Shown here: positions 1 to 6,377 of the stretch, piece after piece
Position numbering within the stretch: the stretch's first letter is position 1
Layout: every line of letters starts with the position of its first letter
Assembly (NCBI GenBank): GCA_963694825.1
Contig: CAVOEV010000105.1
Location: 1 to 14,754, forward strand
Direction: 5' to 3'
From: UBA8437 sp963694825
GTDB lineage: Bacteria; Planctomycetota; Planctomycetia; Planctomycetales; Planctomycetaceae
Length of the DNA: 14,754 bases
Translations under genes and position numbers: made by a program
Notes under the pieces: model-generated
Told to the model about the DNA's origin: nothing
Seen by the model: the letters and a program-made list of their open reading frames with translations, nothing else
Databases searched by the model: none

Positions 1-626
1 GTGACATTGGTGTCCGAATCGGATGTGCCGTCTCCGGACGTGATGTAGAGCATCCCGTCGTGACCGAAACCCAAAGCCGCTCCGTTGTGTCCGTTCGAAT
101 CCCACGAAAGGATCAAACGCTCGGAACCTTTGACCATCGCGAAACCCTTCGAAGGATCCAATCTCAGTTCCAGAACCGTGCACTCCTTGCCACTGGGAGT
201 CTTCGATTTGCGATCGCCGCCAAGGTAGATGCGACCGTTTTTGAGGAAATCCGGGTGAGTACACAGGCTGTACTGAATCCCGTCACACGTGAACAGAACT
301 TCGTAGCGGCCGGTCGCTGGATCCGAATCGGTGCGGCACAATCGCTTGCCGCCCTGGTCGATGAACAACAGTCGAGACGAACCCGGCTGCAGCATCACGA
401 AGATCGGATTGTCGAGAACCAGTTTCGGGTACACCACTTCGACGGTGTAAGGCAGTGGAGGCTCGGGTCGACCGATCACTCGATTCTCGAGAGTCACCAA
501 TCGCTGCTTCAACCGTGTCACGGCAGCGGGCACTTCGACCGTTCCGTCAGCATCGTTGGCAAAAACCGGAAACGGGACCGTCAGAACGGCCAGAATCAGC
601 ACGCACACTCGTCGTCGCAGTGTCAT
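1..626 (-). CDS. Secreted glucose/sorbosone-dehydrogenase-type beta-propeller protein, N-terminal part (C-terminus beyond window)
   Basis: An open minus-strand frame starts at ATG 626-624 and stays open to the left edge, giving 208 residues plus two bases. Residues 1-23 form a signal peptide: an RRR n-region, a hydrophobic core, and a cut probably after PVFA. The protein should therefore act outside the cytoplasm. Residues 59-93 (PPLPYTVEVVYPKL, PGSSRLLFIDQGGKR) and 180-200 (HNGAALGFGHDGMLYITSGDG) match the opening blades of soluble glucose/sorbosone dehydrogenase-type six-bladed propellers. In many planctomycetes this fold is fused to a C-terminal cytochrome c domain; whether that holds here lies outside the window. 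The substrate is unknown. No clear Shine-Dalgarno sequence precedes the start. The gene lies 40 bases beyond an intrinsic terminator that follows the small CxxCH protein gene on the same strand. I am fairly sure of the family and unsure of the activity. Confidence 0.78.
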   Translation of the reverse strand, partial: MTLRRRVCVLILAVLTVPFPVFANDADGTVEVPAAVTRLKQRLVTLENRVIGRPEPPLPYTVEVVYPKLVLDNPIFVMLQPGSSRLLFIDQGGKRLCRTDSDPATGRYEVLFTCDGIQYSLCTHPDFLKNGRIYLGGDRKSKTPSGKECTVLELRLDPSKGFAMVKGSERLILSWDSNGHNGAALGFGHDGMLYITSGDGTSDSDTNV

Positions 627-665
627 CGGAAAAGCCTGTCGATCTAGCGAAGTCGGTAGAGATAC

Positions 666-705
666 AAAAAAAGCGGGGAAGCATGACAGGCATGCTCCCC
701 CGCTT
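666..705 (-). terminator. Intrinsic terminator after the small CxxCH protein gene
   Basis: Read on the minus strand, arms 705-691 and 685-671 pair over 15 positions with one mismatch around a 5-base loop. A run of seven T follows directly (672-666). It lies 21 bases past the stop codon of the CxxCH protein gene and 40 bases before the start of the dehydrogenase-like gene on the same strand. It is a textbook Rho-independent terminator. Confidence 0.9.
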
Positions 706-726
706 GGATTCCATCACGTCCAGACG

Positions 727-1098
727 CTACGGCTTCGCAGGAGTCGCCGGCAACTTGCCTGCCTTCAGACGATCGCCGAAGGTCTCCTTCTTGTCCTTGG
801 CCACCTTAACAACCTCGGTCTTCACCAAGGCCTCGACAATCTTCGCCACGACCTTGCAGTTCTTCGCCGGAAGACCCTTCTGCAACGCCGTCCCGTAATC
901 GTTACGCGGCTTACCTTTTTCGCCCACCTTCTTTTTGCGATGGCAGATATTGCACTTCGCCTTCTTCGCCGCCGCTGTCACGTTCTTGTACTTCGACAGA
1001 AAAGCCTTCTGATACTGTGGACGTGCATCCGCTTCGCTCGACGCAAACAAGGCCAACATGAGCGCCGCGACGCCACCAAATGCCAAGACCGTTTTCAT
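727..1098 (-). CDS. Small exported lysine-rich CxxCH (c-type heme) protein
   Basis: The product has 123 residues. Residues 1-26 form a signal peptide (hydrophobic FGGVAALMLALFA, cut near ADA-R). A single heme attachment motif CNICH spans residues 49-53, followed by a basic RKKK stretch and then RNDYGTALQK (66-74). The C-terminus carries TFGDRLKAGKLPA (107-119). This pattern resembles a family of very small cytochrome-like proteins I associate with planctomycetes; that is from memory, without a search. About 24 of 123 residues are lysine. After the CxxCH there is no methionine and no other histidine, so the usual Met sixth ligand of cytochrome c is absent; Cys81 is the only extra cysteine. The start has GGGAG eight bases upstream. 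It sits upstream of the dehydrogenase-like gene, so an electron-carrier role is possible but inferred. An intrinsic terminator follows it. Confidence 0.85.
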   Translation of the reverse strand: MKTVLAFGGVAALMLALFASSEADARPQYQKAFLSKYKNVTAAAKKAKCNICHRKKKVGEKGKPRNDYGTALQKGLPAKNCKVVAKIVEALVKTEVVKVAKDKKETFGDRLKAGKLPATPAKP

Positions 1099-1145
1099 TC
1101 CTCTATCTCCCGATTCACATGATTCCGTTGTGAGTCATCCGCCCG

Positions 1146-1162
1146 TCCGAAACCACTTCGGA
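1146..1162. other. Small dyad in the probable leader of the CxxCH protein gene
   Basis: Perfect 6-base arms (TCCGAA / TTCGGA) flank a 5-base loop. The dyad lies 48 bases upstream of the CxxCH protein start and inside the untranslated leader predicted from the minus-strand promoter candidate. It could be a leader hairpin or a chance dyad. Confidence 0.3.
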
Positions 1163-1215
1163 AACTCATCACGCCAGTCCGTTTTCTCGGGCCAGCGAAG
1201 CGCCGTCTCAGTCGT

Positions 1216-1236
1216 ATCAATCTTCATTGAATTGAT
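1216..1236. promoter_or_regulatory. AT-rich dyad, possible operator
   Basis: ATCAAT (1216-1221) and ATTGAT (1231-1236) are inverted copies nine bases apart. An inner ATTGA copy at 1226-1230 also pairs with TCAAT at 1217-1221. The tract stands out as AT-rich in a GC-rich window. It overlaps the -10 candidate of the CxxCH protein gene, where a bound regulator would block transcription. No regulator family can be named. Confidence 0.35.
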
Positions 1237-1254
1237 TTCTCCGCGGTCTGTCAA
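1226..1254 (-). promoter_or_regulatory. Candidate sigma-70-type promoter for the CxxCH protein gene
   Basis: On the minus strand a perfect TTGACA (1254-1249) is followed, after 17 bases, by TTCAAT (1231-1226; four of six match TATAAT). Spacing is optimal and the direction is correct. The predicted leader is about 120 bases. No transcript data are available. Confidence 0.45.
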
Positions 1255-1276
1255 CCGCCCCTCCAAAACGAACGGT

Positions 1277-1304
1277 TTGCTGAACTGGCCCGTCGTGCTA
1301 AACT
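1277..1304 (+). promoter_or_regulatory. Candidate extended -10 promoter for the sulfatase gene
   Basis: TGC-TAAACT (1296-1304) is an extended -10 candidate. It follows a weak -35, TTGCTG (1277-1282), with a 16-base spacer. It lies 64 bases before the ATG. The same CGTGCTA core occurs in the -10 candidate of the oxidoreductase gene at 7906-7912. Confidence 0.35.
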
Positions 1305-1368
1305 CCGCGGCCAAACGGCAATTGACTCAGAAGATCACCCACGCTCATAACTCGGCGGAACCGACTTG

Positions 1369-2718
1369 ATGAATCGTCACAGCCGACAACAGCTGGCCGC
1401 TCGGACTGGCCCCACCCTCCTGCTGGCCGTATTCCTCGCCGCCACATTGACTCATTCGGCAGCCCGGGCAGCCACACCACCAAACGTCCTGCTGATCATC
1501 TCGGACGACCAGTCTTGGACGGACTTCGGCTTCGTCGGCCACAAAACAATCCGGACTCCGCACCTCGACCGCCTCGCTCGACAATCCGCCGTGTTCCCCA
1601 ACGGCTACGTGCCCAACAGCCTCTGTCGCCCCAGCCTGGCAACGATTGTCACCGGGCTCTATCCGCATCAACACGGCATCACCGGCAACGACCCCCCACG
1701 TGGGACCGACCGCAGCCTGATGCTCAAACACATCCAACGCCACCCAACCCTGCCTCGGTGGCTGGCAGGCAAAGGCTACCGAAGCCTGCAAACAGGCAAG
1801 TGGTGGGAAGGCCATCCGCGACTCGCCGGATTCACCGACGCGATGACGCACGGTGATCCCAAGCGAGGCGGCCGGCACGGCGATGCTGGACTGAAAATCG
1901 GACGCACCGGACTCGAACCCATCTACCACTTCATCAAGGACTGCGCCAAGACGCCGTTCTTCATCTGGTACGCACCCTTCCTGCCACACACGCCCCACAA
2001 CCCACCCGAACGACTCGTCGAACTCTACCGTGCTCCCGGACGACCGATCGAGTTGGTGCGATACTACGCCATGTGCACCTGGTTCGACGAGACGTGCGGA
2101 CAGCTGCTCGACCACCTCGACCAGCACGGCCTCGCCGACAACACGTTGGTCCTGTTCGTCGTCGACAACGGATGGATCCAAAGGACTCCAGCCACAAAAG
2201 TCCCCAGCAAATGGCGTTTCCGATTCGCTCCGAAATCGAAACGGTCTCCGAACGAGGGCGGAGTTCGTACGCCGATCCTGGTCCGCTGGCCACAGAAAGT
2301 GAAGCCGGGACTGCGCAGTCGACTGGCCAGCAGCATCGACCTGGCGCCCACGATCCTCGCCGCCACCGGAATCGACCCCAACACAAAACTGCCCGGCATT
2401 GATCTCGTCGGACTCGCCGCACAACCAGTCGACGGACAAACTGGCCGTAGGAACGTGTTTGGAGAAATCTTTGCACACGACGTTGCCGACATCGATCGGC
2501 CGGCCGCCAGCCTTCAATACCGCTGGGTTCGGGATGGCTCACTGAAACTGATCGTCCCATCCGGTTCAGCCAAACCACAACTGTTCGACCTCGCAGCCGA
2601 CCCCCACGAAACCCACAACCTCGCCGGCAGCCAACCCGGACACGTCAAACGACTCAGGGCCACGCTCGACGACTGGTGGAATCCGACTCGTCAACAACCG
2701 CAATCGTCAGGCCGCTGA
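1369..2718 (+). CDS. Secreted sulfatase with variant active-site signature (C-R-P-S-L)
   Basis: The product has 449 residues from ATG 1369; a TTG directly upstream is in frame, but the ATG is preferred. Residues 1-35 form a signal peptide ending near SAARA, so it should act in the periplasm or outside. The alkaline-phosphatase-superfamily sulfatase fold is shown by NVLLIISDDQ (39-48, metal-binding Asp46/Asp47), the formylglycine-type signature at Cys86 (C-R-P-S-L-A-T-I-V-T-G), GLYPHQHGITG, TGKWWEGH (142-149), LPHTPH (206-211), the metal-site VVDNG (264-268) and EGGVRTPILVRWP (297-309). The C-terminal LFDLAADPHETHNLA is typical of family S1. The canonical CxPxR signature has Leu in place of Arg. 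If the Cys is converted to formylglycine, the enzyme would hydrolyse sulfate esters or N-sulfates; the substrate is unknown. Length is within the family range. The stop overlaps glnE tail to tail by 12 bases. Confidence 0.9.
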   Translation: MNRHSRQQLAARTGPTLLLAVFLAATLTHSAARAATPPNVLLIISDDQSWTDFGFVGHKTIRTPHLDRLARQSAVFPNGYVPNSLCRPSLATIVTGLYPHQHGITGNDPPRGTDRSLMLKHIQRHPTLPRWLAGKGYRSLQTGKWWEGHPRLAGFTDAMTHGDPKRGGRHGDAGLKIGRTGLEPIYHFIKDCAKTPFFIWYAPFLPHTPHNPPERLVELYRAPGRPIELVRYYAMCTWFDETCGQLLDHLDQHGLADNTLVLFVVDNGWIQRTPATKVPSKWRFRFAPKSKRSPNEGGVRTPILVRWPQKVKPGLRSRLASSIDLAPTILAATGIDPNTKLPGIDLVGLAAQPVDGQTGRRNVFGEIFAHDVADIDRPAASLQYRWVRDGSLKLIVPSGSAKPQLFDLAADPHETHNLAGSQPGHVKRLRATLDDWWNPTRQQPQSSGR

Positions 2719-5700
2719 CGGATCGCAATTCGCCGCCAGGGCGTCGACGGCCGACGTGTGCCTCTCGATCAACTCGGCCAACCCCTCAGGGCTTCCGCCC
2801 AATTCCAGCCGACGGGCCAGGAACACGAACTCCGCCGAATCTCGCGGCGGTACCGTCAGGTCCCGAGCATCGCCACGAACAACTCGCAACGCGTCGATCA
2901 GACAACGCTGAAACACGTACGCGTCTCGCAGAGTATGCCACGTCTGACTGGCCAGCACGCCGACTGTGTGCAGCCTGTCGACAGCTTCCAAAGTGTTCGT
3001 CGTTCGCACCTCCGGATGACGGTGGCCTGATTCCAGCTGCCAACCCTGGACCAGGTACTCCGAATCGACCAACCCACCAGGACTCAGCTTCGCGTTGAAA
3101 GTCCCGGCCCGCACCAACTGCCGCACCTGACGGTCACGCATCGCACGCATCGCAGCCATGTCGAACTCGCCGTCACTGTAGATCCAATCATCCCGTAAAG
3201 CTTCGATCCGACCACCCAATGCGACACACCCCGCCACCGCACGCAACTTGACCAATGCTTGGCGTTCGAATGGCCATGCCAGCCCGTCGGGCTGATAGTA
3301 CGACGAAAAAGCCGACAGCGAACTGGCCAATGGACCTGCCTGGCCATGAGGCCTGAGCCGAATGTCCAACTCGAAGACGCCCGCTCGCTGAGAACGAATC
3401 GTTGCCAACAATCGCTCCACCACGCGACGGTAATACTCGGCCGCAACAGTCTCTCGACCCGACGCCTGCTCCGACACGTCGTACACGAACATCAATTCGA
3501 TGTCCGACGCAAAGCCCAGCTCCCGGCCACCAAACTTCCCCAACCCCAAAACCGCAAAACGGCCCGGTGCTTCGATTCCCAACTTCTCGGACACCTCCCG
3601 ACAACACATCTCAACCGCCTCGGACACCACGCATTCCGCCACATCGCCCAACTCATCGGAAAACTGTCCGAACTCCCGCTCGGGCCAGATGATGTGCCGC
3701 ATGTCGGCCACGAACATCTCACGGTCCTTGAAACGGTTCAGGCACTCGACACGAGCATCCCGGTCGTCACACCCGGCGATCTCACCGGACAACTCGGCCG
3801 CCAACTCAACCCGCTCACGAGGCCGCTCGACTGACTCCACATCCTCAAGCAACGGAAACAACGTCTCGTGTTGGATCCGCAGGAAGTCCTGCCACAGGAA
3901 CTCGCTGACACCCAACACCCTCGCCAAAGTCGACAACACCTCCGGCTTCTCCAACGACGCCAGACGAGTCGACCAGTCGTCCTGCTCCAGAAGTGACGAT
4001 AGCATCTCACGAAATTGCCTCATTGCTGACAACGGATTCGGAGACCTCGGCAGCAAATGAGTGAAATGCTTGATCAATACCACCACGGTCTTCAATTCCT
4101 GCAGCCGCCGAGGGTCGCTCAACTTGCCACCAGTCGAATCCACCACATCCAACCGGTCCCGCACACGGTCCCCCTCGGTCTCGATCACCACACGCCGGAT
4201 GCCAAACCCGGCCACCGACAACGCATGGGCACACTCATACAGGAACCCCGTCGTGTCCTCGGCCCGGATCGTCAGCACCGTCGCCGACTCCGACAACTCG
4301 TTGTCGATGTCCACCTCCACCGGCAACAGGCTGCCAACCAGACCCTCGACACAAAGCACATGACGAGCCACCTGGTCGGTCAAACTCGACAACGCCTCCT
4401 CACCACGTCCCGAAGCCATCGACTCGACAAACGCCAACAGGTCTGCATGGAAATCGGACCACAACAGGTCCCAGTCCGACTCCTCGGGCAACCGCACCTC
4501 AAACGTGTCGACGCATCGAGACTGACCTCCGGGTACATCCTGTGTGAATGCGTGACCGTTGACGATGTCGACACCATGAACCACCAACAGCCCACTGATC
4601 GCAGTCAGCAACTCCCGTTCGTCAAACGCCACCACTGTCAGTTCGGCACCACCACACTCCAATCGCACTGGCTCGACCATCACCGACCCGAATCGATTCA
4701 ATTCGCCCAGCAATGCCTGGTGTCGTTCTTGTTGTGATTCGCTGAACACCTCCTGGTACAACGGCTCGCTGAACGGTACCGCCCCAACCGAGCCAACCGC
4801 CTCGATGCTGGAAGCCTCGTCGCCGCCGCCCCGGCCATCCACCACATCAGAAAACACACTGTCGAACACCTCGCGAATCTCGCGACAATGGTCCGTGTAA
4901 TGAGCCACAAACTGATCGGCGTCGACAAAGTCCAGGCGACGAGCCAGGTACGATAACTCACCGTCGTCCGTCGGCAATGTGTGTACCTGCTTGTTGTGCA
5001 TCAACTGAAGAGAATGCTCGATCGATCGCAGTAGCAGGTAACCGCTCGAAAGTTTTCGGTACTGGTCCGATCGCAGACAACCCGCCGCCGCCAAAGCACT
5101 CAGCGACCGAAGTGTGTTGGCACCCAACACCTCGGAATGTTCGCCAACATGCCGCAATTGCAGGTATTGCGTGACAAACTCGATGTCCCGAATCGAACCC
5201 ACTCCCAATTTGACTTCACCATGAGCCCGCAGTGCGGACGGCAATTGCTCCTCGATCCGACGCTTCATCTCGCGAACCGTGCGACGACCGCCCGACGCAC
5301 CACGCTCGACCAAAAAACGCGTCACGCCGGACAGCACCCCCTCGCCCAAACTCCGATCGCCGGCGATCACCCGAGCCTTGACCAAAGCCTGCAACTCCCA
5401 CGCCACCGCATGAGTCTCACGATATTCGACCCAGGCGGCCACATCGGTGACCAAAGGCCCCGATCGACCCCACGGCCTCAAACGCATGTCCACGCGATAC
5501 AGAAAACCCTCGGATGTCATCCGCCCCAGTTCGCGGACCAACTGCTGAGCCACTCGTAACGTGTCGACCGTCGGCTCTACGCTTAGAAACAACAGGTCAA
5601 TGTCCGAACTGTAATTCAACTCCTCCCCACCCAGCTTCCCCAACGCCACAACCGCAATCCGACATCCAACGTCACCTCCACCGTCGCTGCCCAACCCGCC

Positions 5701-6333
5701 AACCAAATCCAACACCGCCTGCACCGTCGCATCGGCCAGCAGCGACAACTGCAAAGTCACTCGTCGCAAGTCCATCAACCCAAAACAATCGCAGGCCGCG
5801 ATGCGTAGCAACTCCCAGCGCTGCACACGCCGGACCGCGTCCAATTGCAACTCAACCGATGCACCCGCCGCACTCGCCGCACTCGCCGCCTCACGCATGT
5901 CGAACAGGAACTCGTCGCGACTGCGGACTTCCGCCAAACGCTTCGATTCGGTCAGCCGCTCGAGGTACTCGGGGCGACGAACAAGCAACTCGGTCAGGAA
6001 TTGACTGTTGACAAACAAACGCACCAGGATCTCGACCGAACGAGGCCGACGACTGAGGAACTCGAGCCAAACTCCCGGTTCCTCCCAGTGCTGCAAGCAA
6101 CGACGAAAGTTGCCAAGCGACATGTCCGGCGCCGCCGTCTGAGACATCGCTCCCAACAACGACGCCAGCAGATTGGCCGATACCGCGGCGCCAGATCCAC
6201 CACTCAGGATCGTCCGCCAGGAATTCGACGCCTGCTCCGGGTCCGAAAACCCCATCTTGCCCAACGACTCGACCACCAACAATTCGTCTGCACCCTGCGG
6301 ATTCAACAGCCATTCGGCCGTCTCACGGTACAT
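2707..6333 (-). CDS. glnE: Bifunctional glutamine synthetase adenylyltransferase/deadenylase with tandem ACT-like insert
   Basis: GlnE attaches AMP to, and removes it from, a tyrosine of glutamine synthetase in the cytoplasm, setting ammonia assimilation to nitrogen status. Two nucleotidyltransferase halves are visible. The first has GKLGGEELNYSSDIDLLF (232-249) and YRVDMRLRPWGRSGP (279-293), followed by a helical region with IRDIEFVTQYLQLRH (381-395). The second has GKFGGRELGFASDIELMF (932-949) and ELDIRLRPHGQAGPL (988-1002), then GGLVDSEYLVQGWQL (1086-1100). By family order the first half is the deadenylase and the second the adenylyltransferase. At 1208 residues it is about 260 longer than E. 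coli GlnE (946). The excess lies between the halves, where residues about 561-640 and 684-757 look like two ACT domains. The second site has Asp944-x-Glu946 where Asp-x-Asp is usual. ATG 6333 has GGGAG nine bases upstream. The lipoprotein gene ends 44 bases upstream. Confidence 0.93.
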   Translation of the reverse strand: MYRETAEWLLNPQGADELLVVESLGKMGFSDPEQASNSWRTILSGGSGAAVSANLLASLLGAMSQTAAPDMSLGNFRRCLQHWEEPGVWLEFLSRRPRSVEILVRLFVNSQFLTELLVRRPEYLERLTESKRLAEVRSRDEFLFDMREAASAASAAGASVELQLDAVRRVQRWELLRIAACDCFGLMDLRRVTLQLSLLADATVQAVLDLVGGLGSDGGGDVGCRIAVVALGKLGGEELNYSSDIDLLFLSVEPTVDTLRVAQQLVRELGRMTSEGFLYRVDMRLRPWGRSGPLVTDVAAWVEYRETHAVAWELQALVKARVIAGDRSLGEGVLSGVTRFLVERGASGGRRTVREMKRRIEEQLPSALRAHGEVKLGVGSIRDIEFVTQYLQLRHVGEHSEVLGANTLRSLSALAAAGCLRSDQYRKLSSGYLLLRSIEHSLQLMHNKQVHTLPTDDGELSYLARRLDFVDADQFVAHYTDHCREIREVFDSVFSDVVDGRGGGDEASSIEAVGSVGAVPFSEPLYQEVFSESQQERHQALLGELNRFGSVMVEPVRLECGGAELTVVAFDERELLTAISGLLVVHGVDIVNGHAFTQDVPGGQSRCVDTFEVRLPEESDWDLLWSDFHADLLAFVESMASGRGEEALSSLTDQVARHVLCVEGLVGSLLPVEVDIDNELSESATVLTIRAEDTTGFLYECAHALSVAGFGIRRVVIETEGDRVRDRLDVVDSTGGKLSDPRRLQELKTVVVLIKHFTHLLPRSPNPLSAMRQFREMLSSLLEQDDWSTRLASLEKPEVLSTLARVLGVSEFLWQDFLRIQHETLFPLLEDVESVERPRERVELAAELSGEIAGCDDRDARVECLNRFKDREMFVADMRHIIWPEREFGQFSDELGDVAECVVSEAVEMCCREVSEKLGIEAPGRFAVLGLGKFGGRELGFASDIELMFVYDVSEQASGRETVAAEYYRRVVERLLATIRSQRAGVFELDIRLRPHGQAGPLASSLSAFSSYYQPDGLAWPFERQALVKLRAVAGCVALGGRIEALRDDWIYSDGEFDMAAMRAMRDRQVRQLVRAGTFNAKLSPGGLVDSEYLVQGWQLESGHRHPEVRTTNTLEAVDRLHTVGVLASQTWHTLRDAYVFQRCLIDALRVVRGDARDLTVPPRDSAEFVFLARRLELGGSPEGLAELIERHTSAVDALAANCDPSAA
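4063..4653 (-). other. Tandem ACT-like domains inserted in GlnE
   Basis: These bases encode GlnE residues 561-757. The first unit includes ELTVVAFDERELLTAISGLL, then HGVDIVNGHAFT and VDTFEV. This is the strand-turn-helix-strand pattern of ACT domains, with DERELL where GlnD has DRPGLF. The second includes VLTIRAEDTTGFLYECAHAL, GFGIRRVVIETEGDRVRDRL and DSTGGKLSDPRRLQEL, close to the last ACT repeat of GlnD (uridylyltransferase). It keeps the Gly of the ligand turn (Gly696), whereas the first unit has lost it. The call rests on pattern only, without a profile search. Confidence 0.7.
5863..5889. repeat. Three 9-base tandem units inside glnE
   Basis: Three in-frame 9-base units, two identical (actcgccgc) and one with a single difference, encode the Ala/Ser-rich stretch EAASAASAAGAS around residues 149-158. 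This lies between the N-terminal helices and the first nucleotidyltransferase motif. It is probably replication slippage in a flexible linker. Confidence 0.75.
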
Positions 6334-6377
6334 CCGTCAACTCCCGGCAGATCGTAACCACTCAGCCAGTCCTATGG

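Noticed and set aside
60..647. 195-codon plus-strand frame at the left edge
   Set aside because: The minus strand here encodes a signal peptide followed by dehydrogenase propeller motifs and stays open to the edge. The plus frame has no family features.
1345..2517. 390-codon open frame on the minus strand opposite the sulfatase gene
   Set aside because: The plus strand encodes a clear sulfatase with signal peptide and motifs in order. The opposite frame gives a low-complexity product with no recognisable family, as expected from GC-rich codon bias.
4057..4737. 226-codon plus-strand frame inside glnE, and other plus-strand frames in 2750-6350
   Set aside because: All lie opposite the continuous GlnE frame. 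Their products are rich in His, Arg, Gln, Ser and Thr in the manner of antisense frames.
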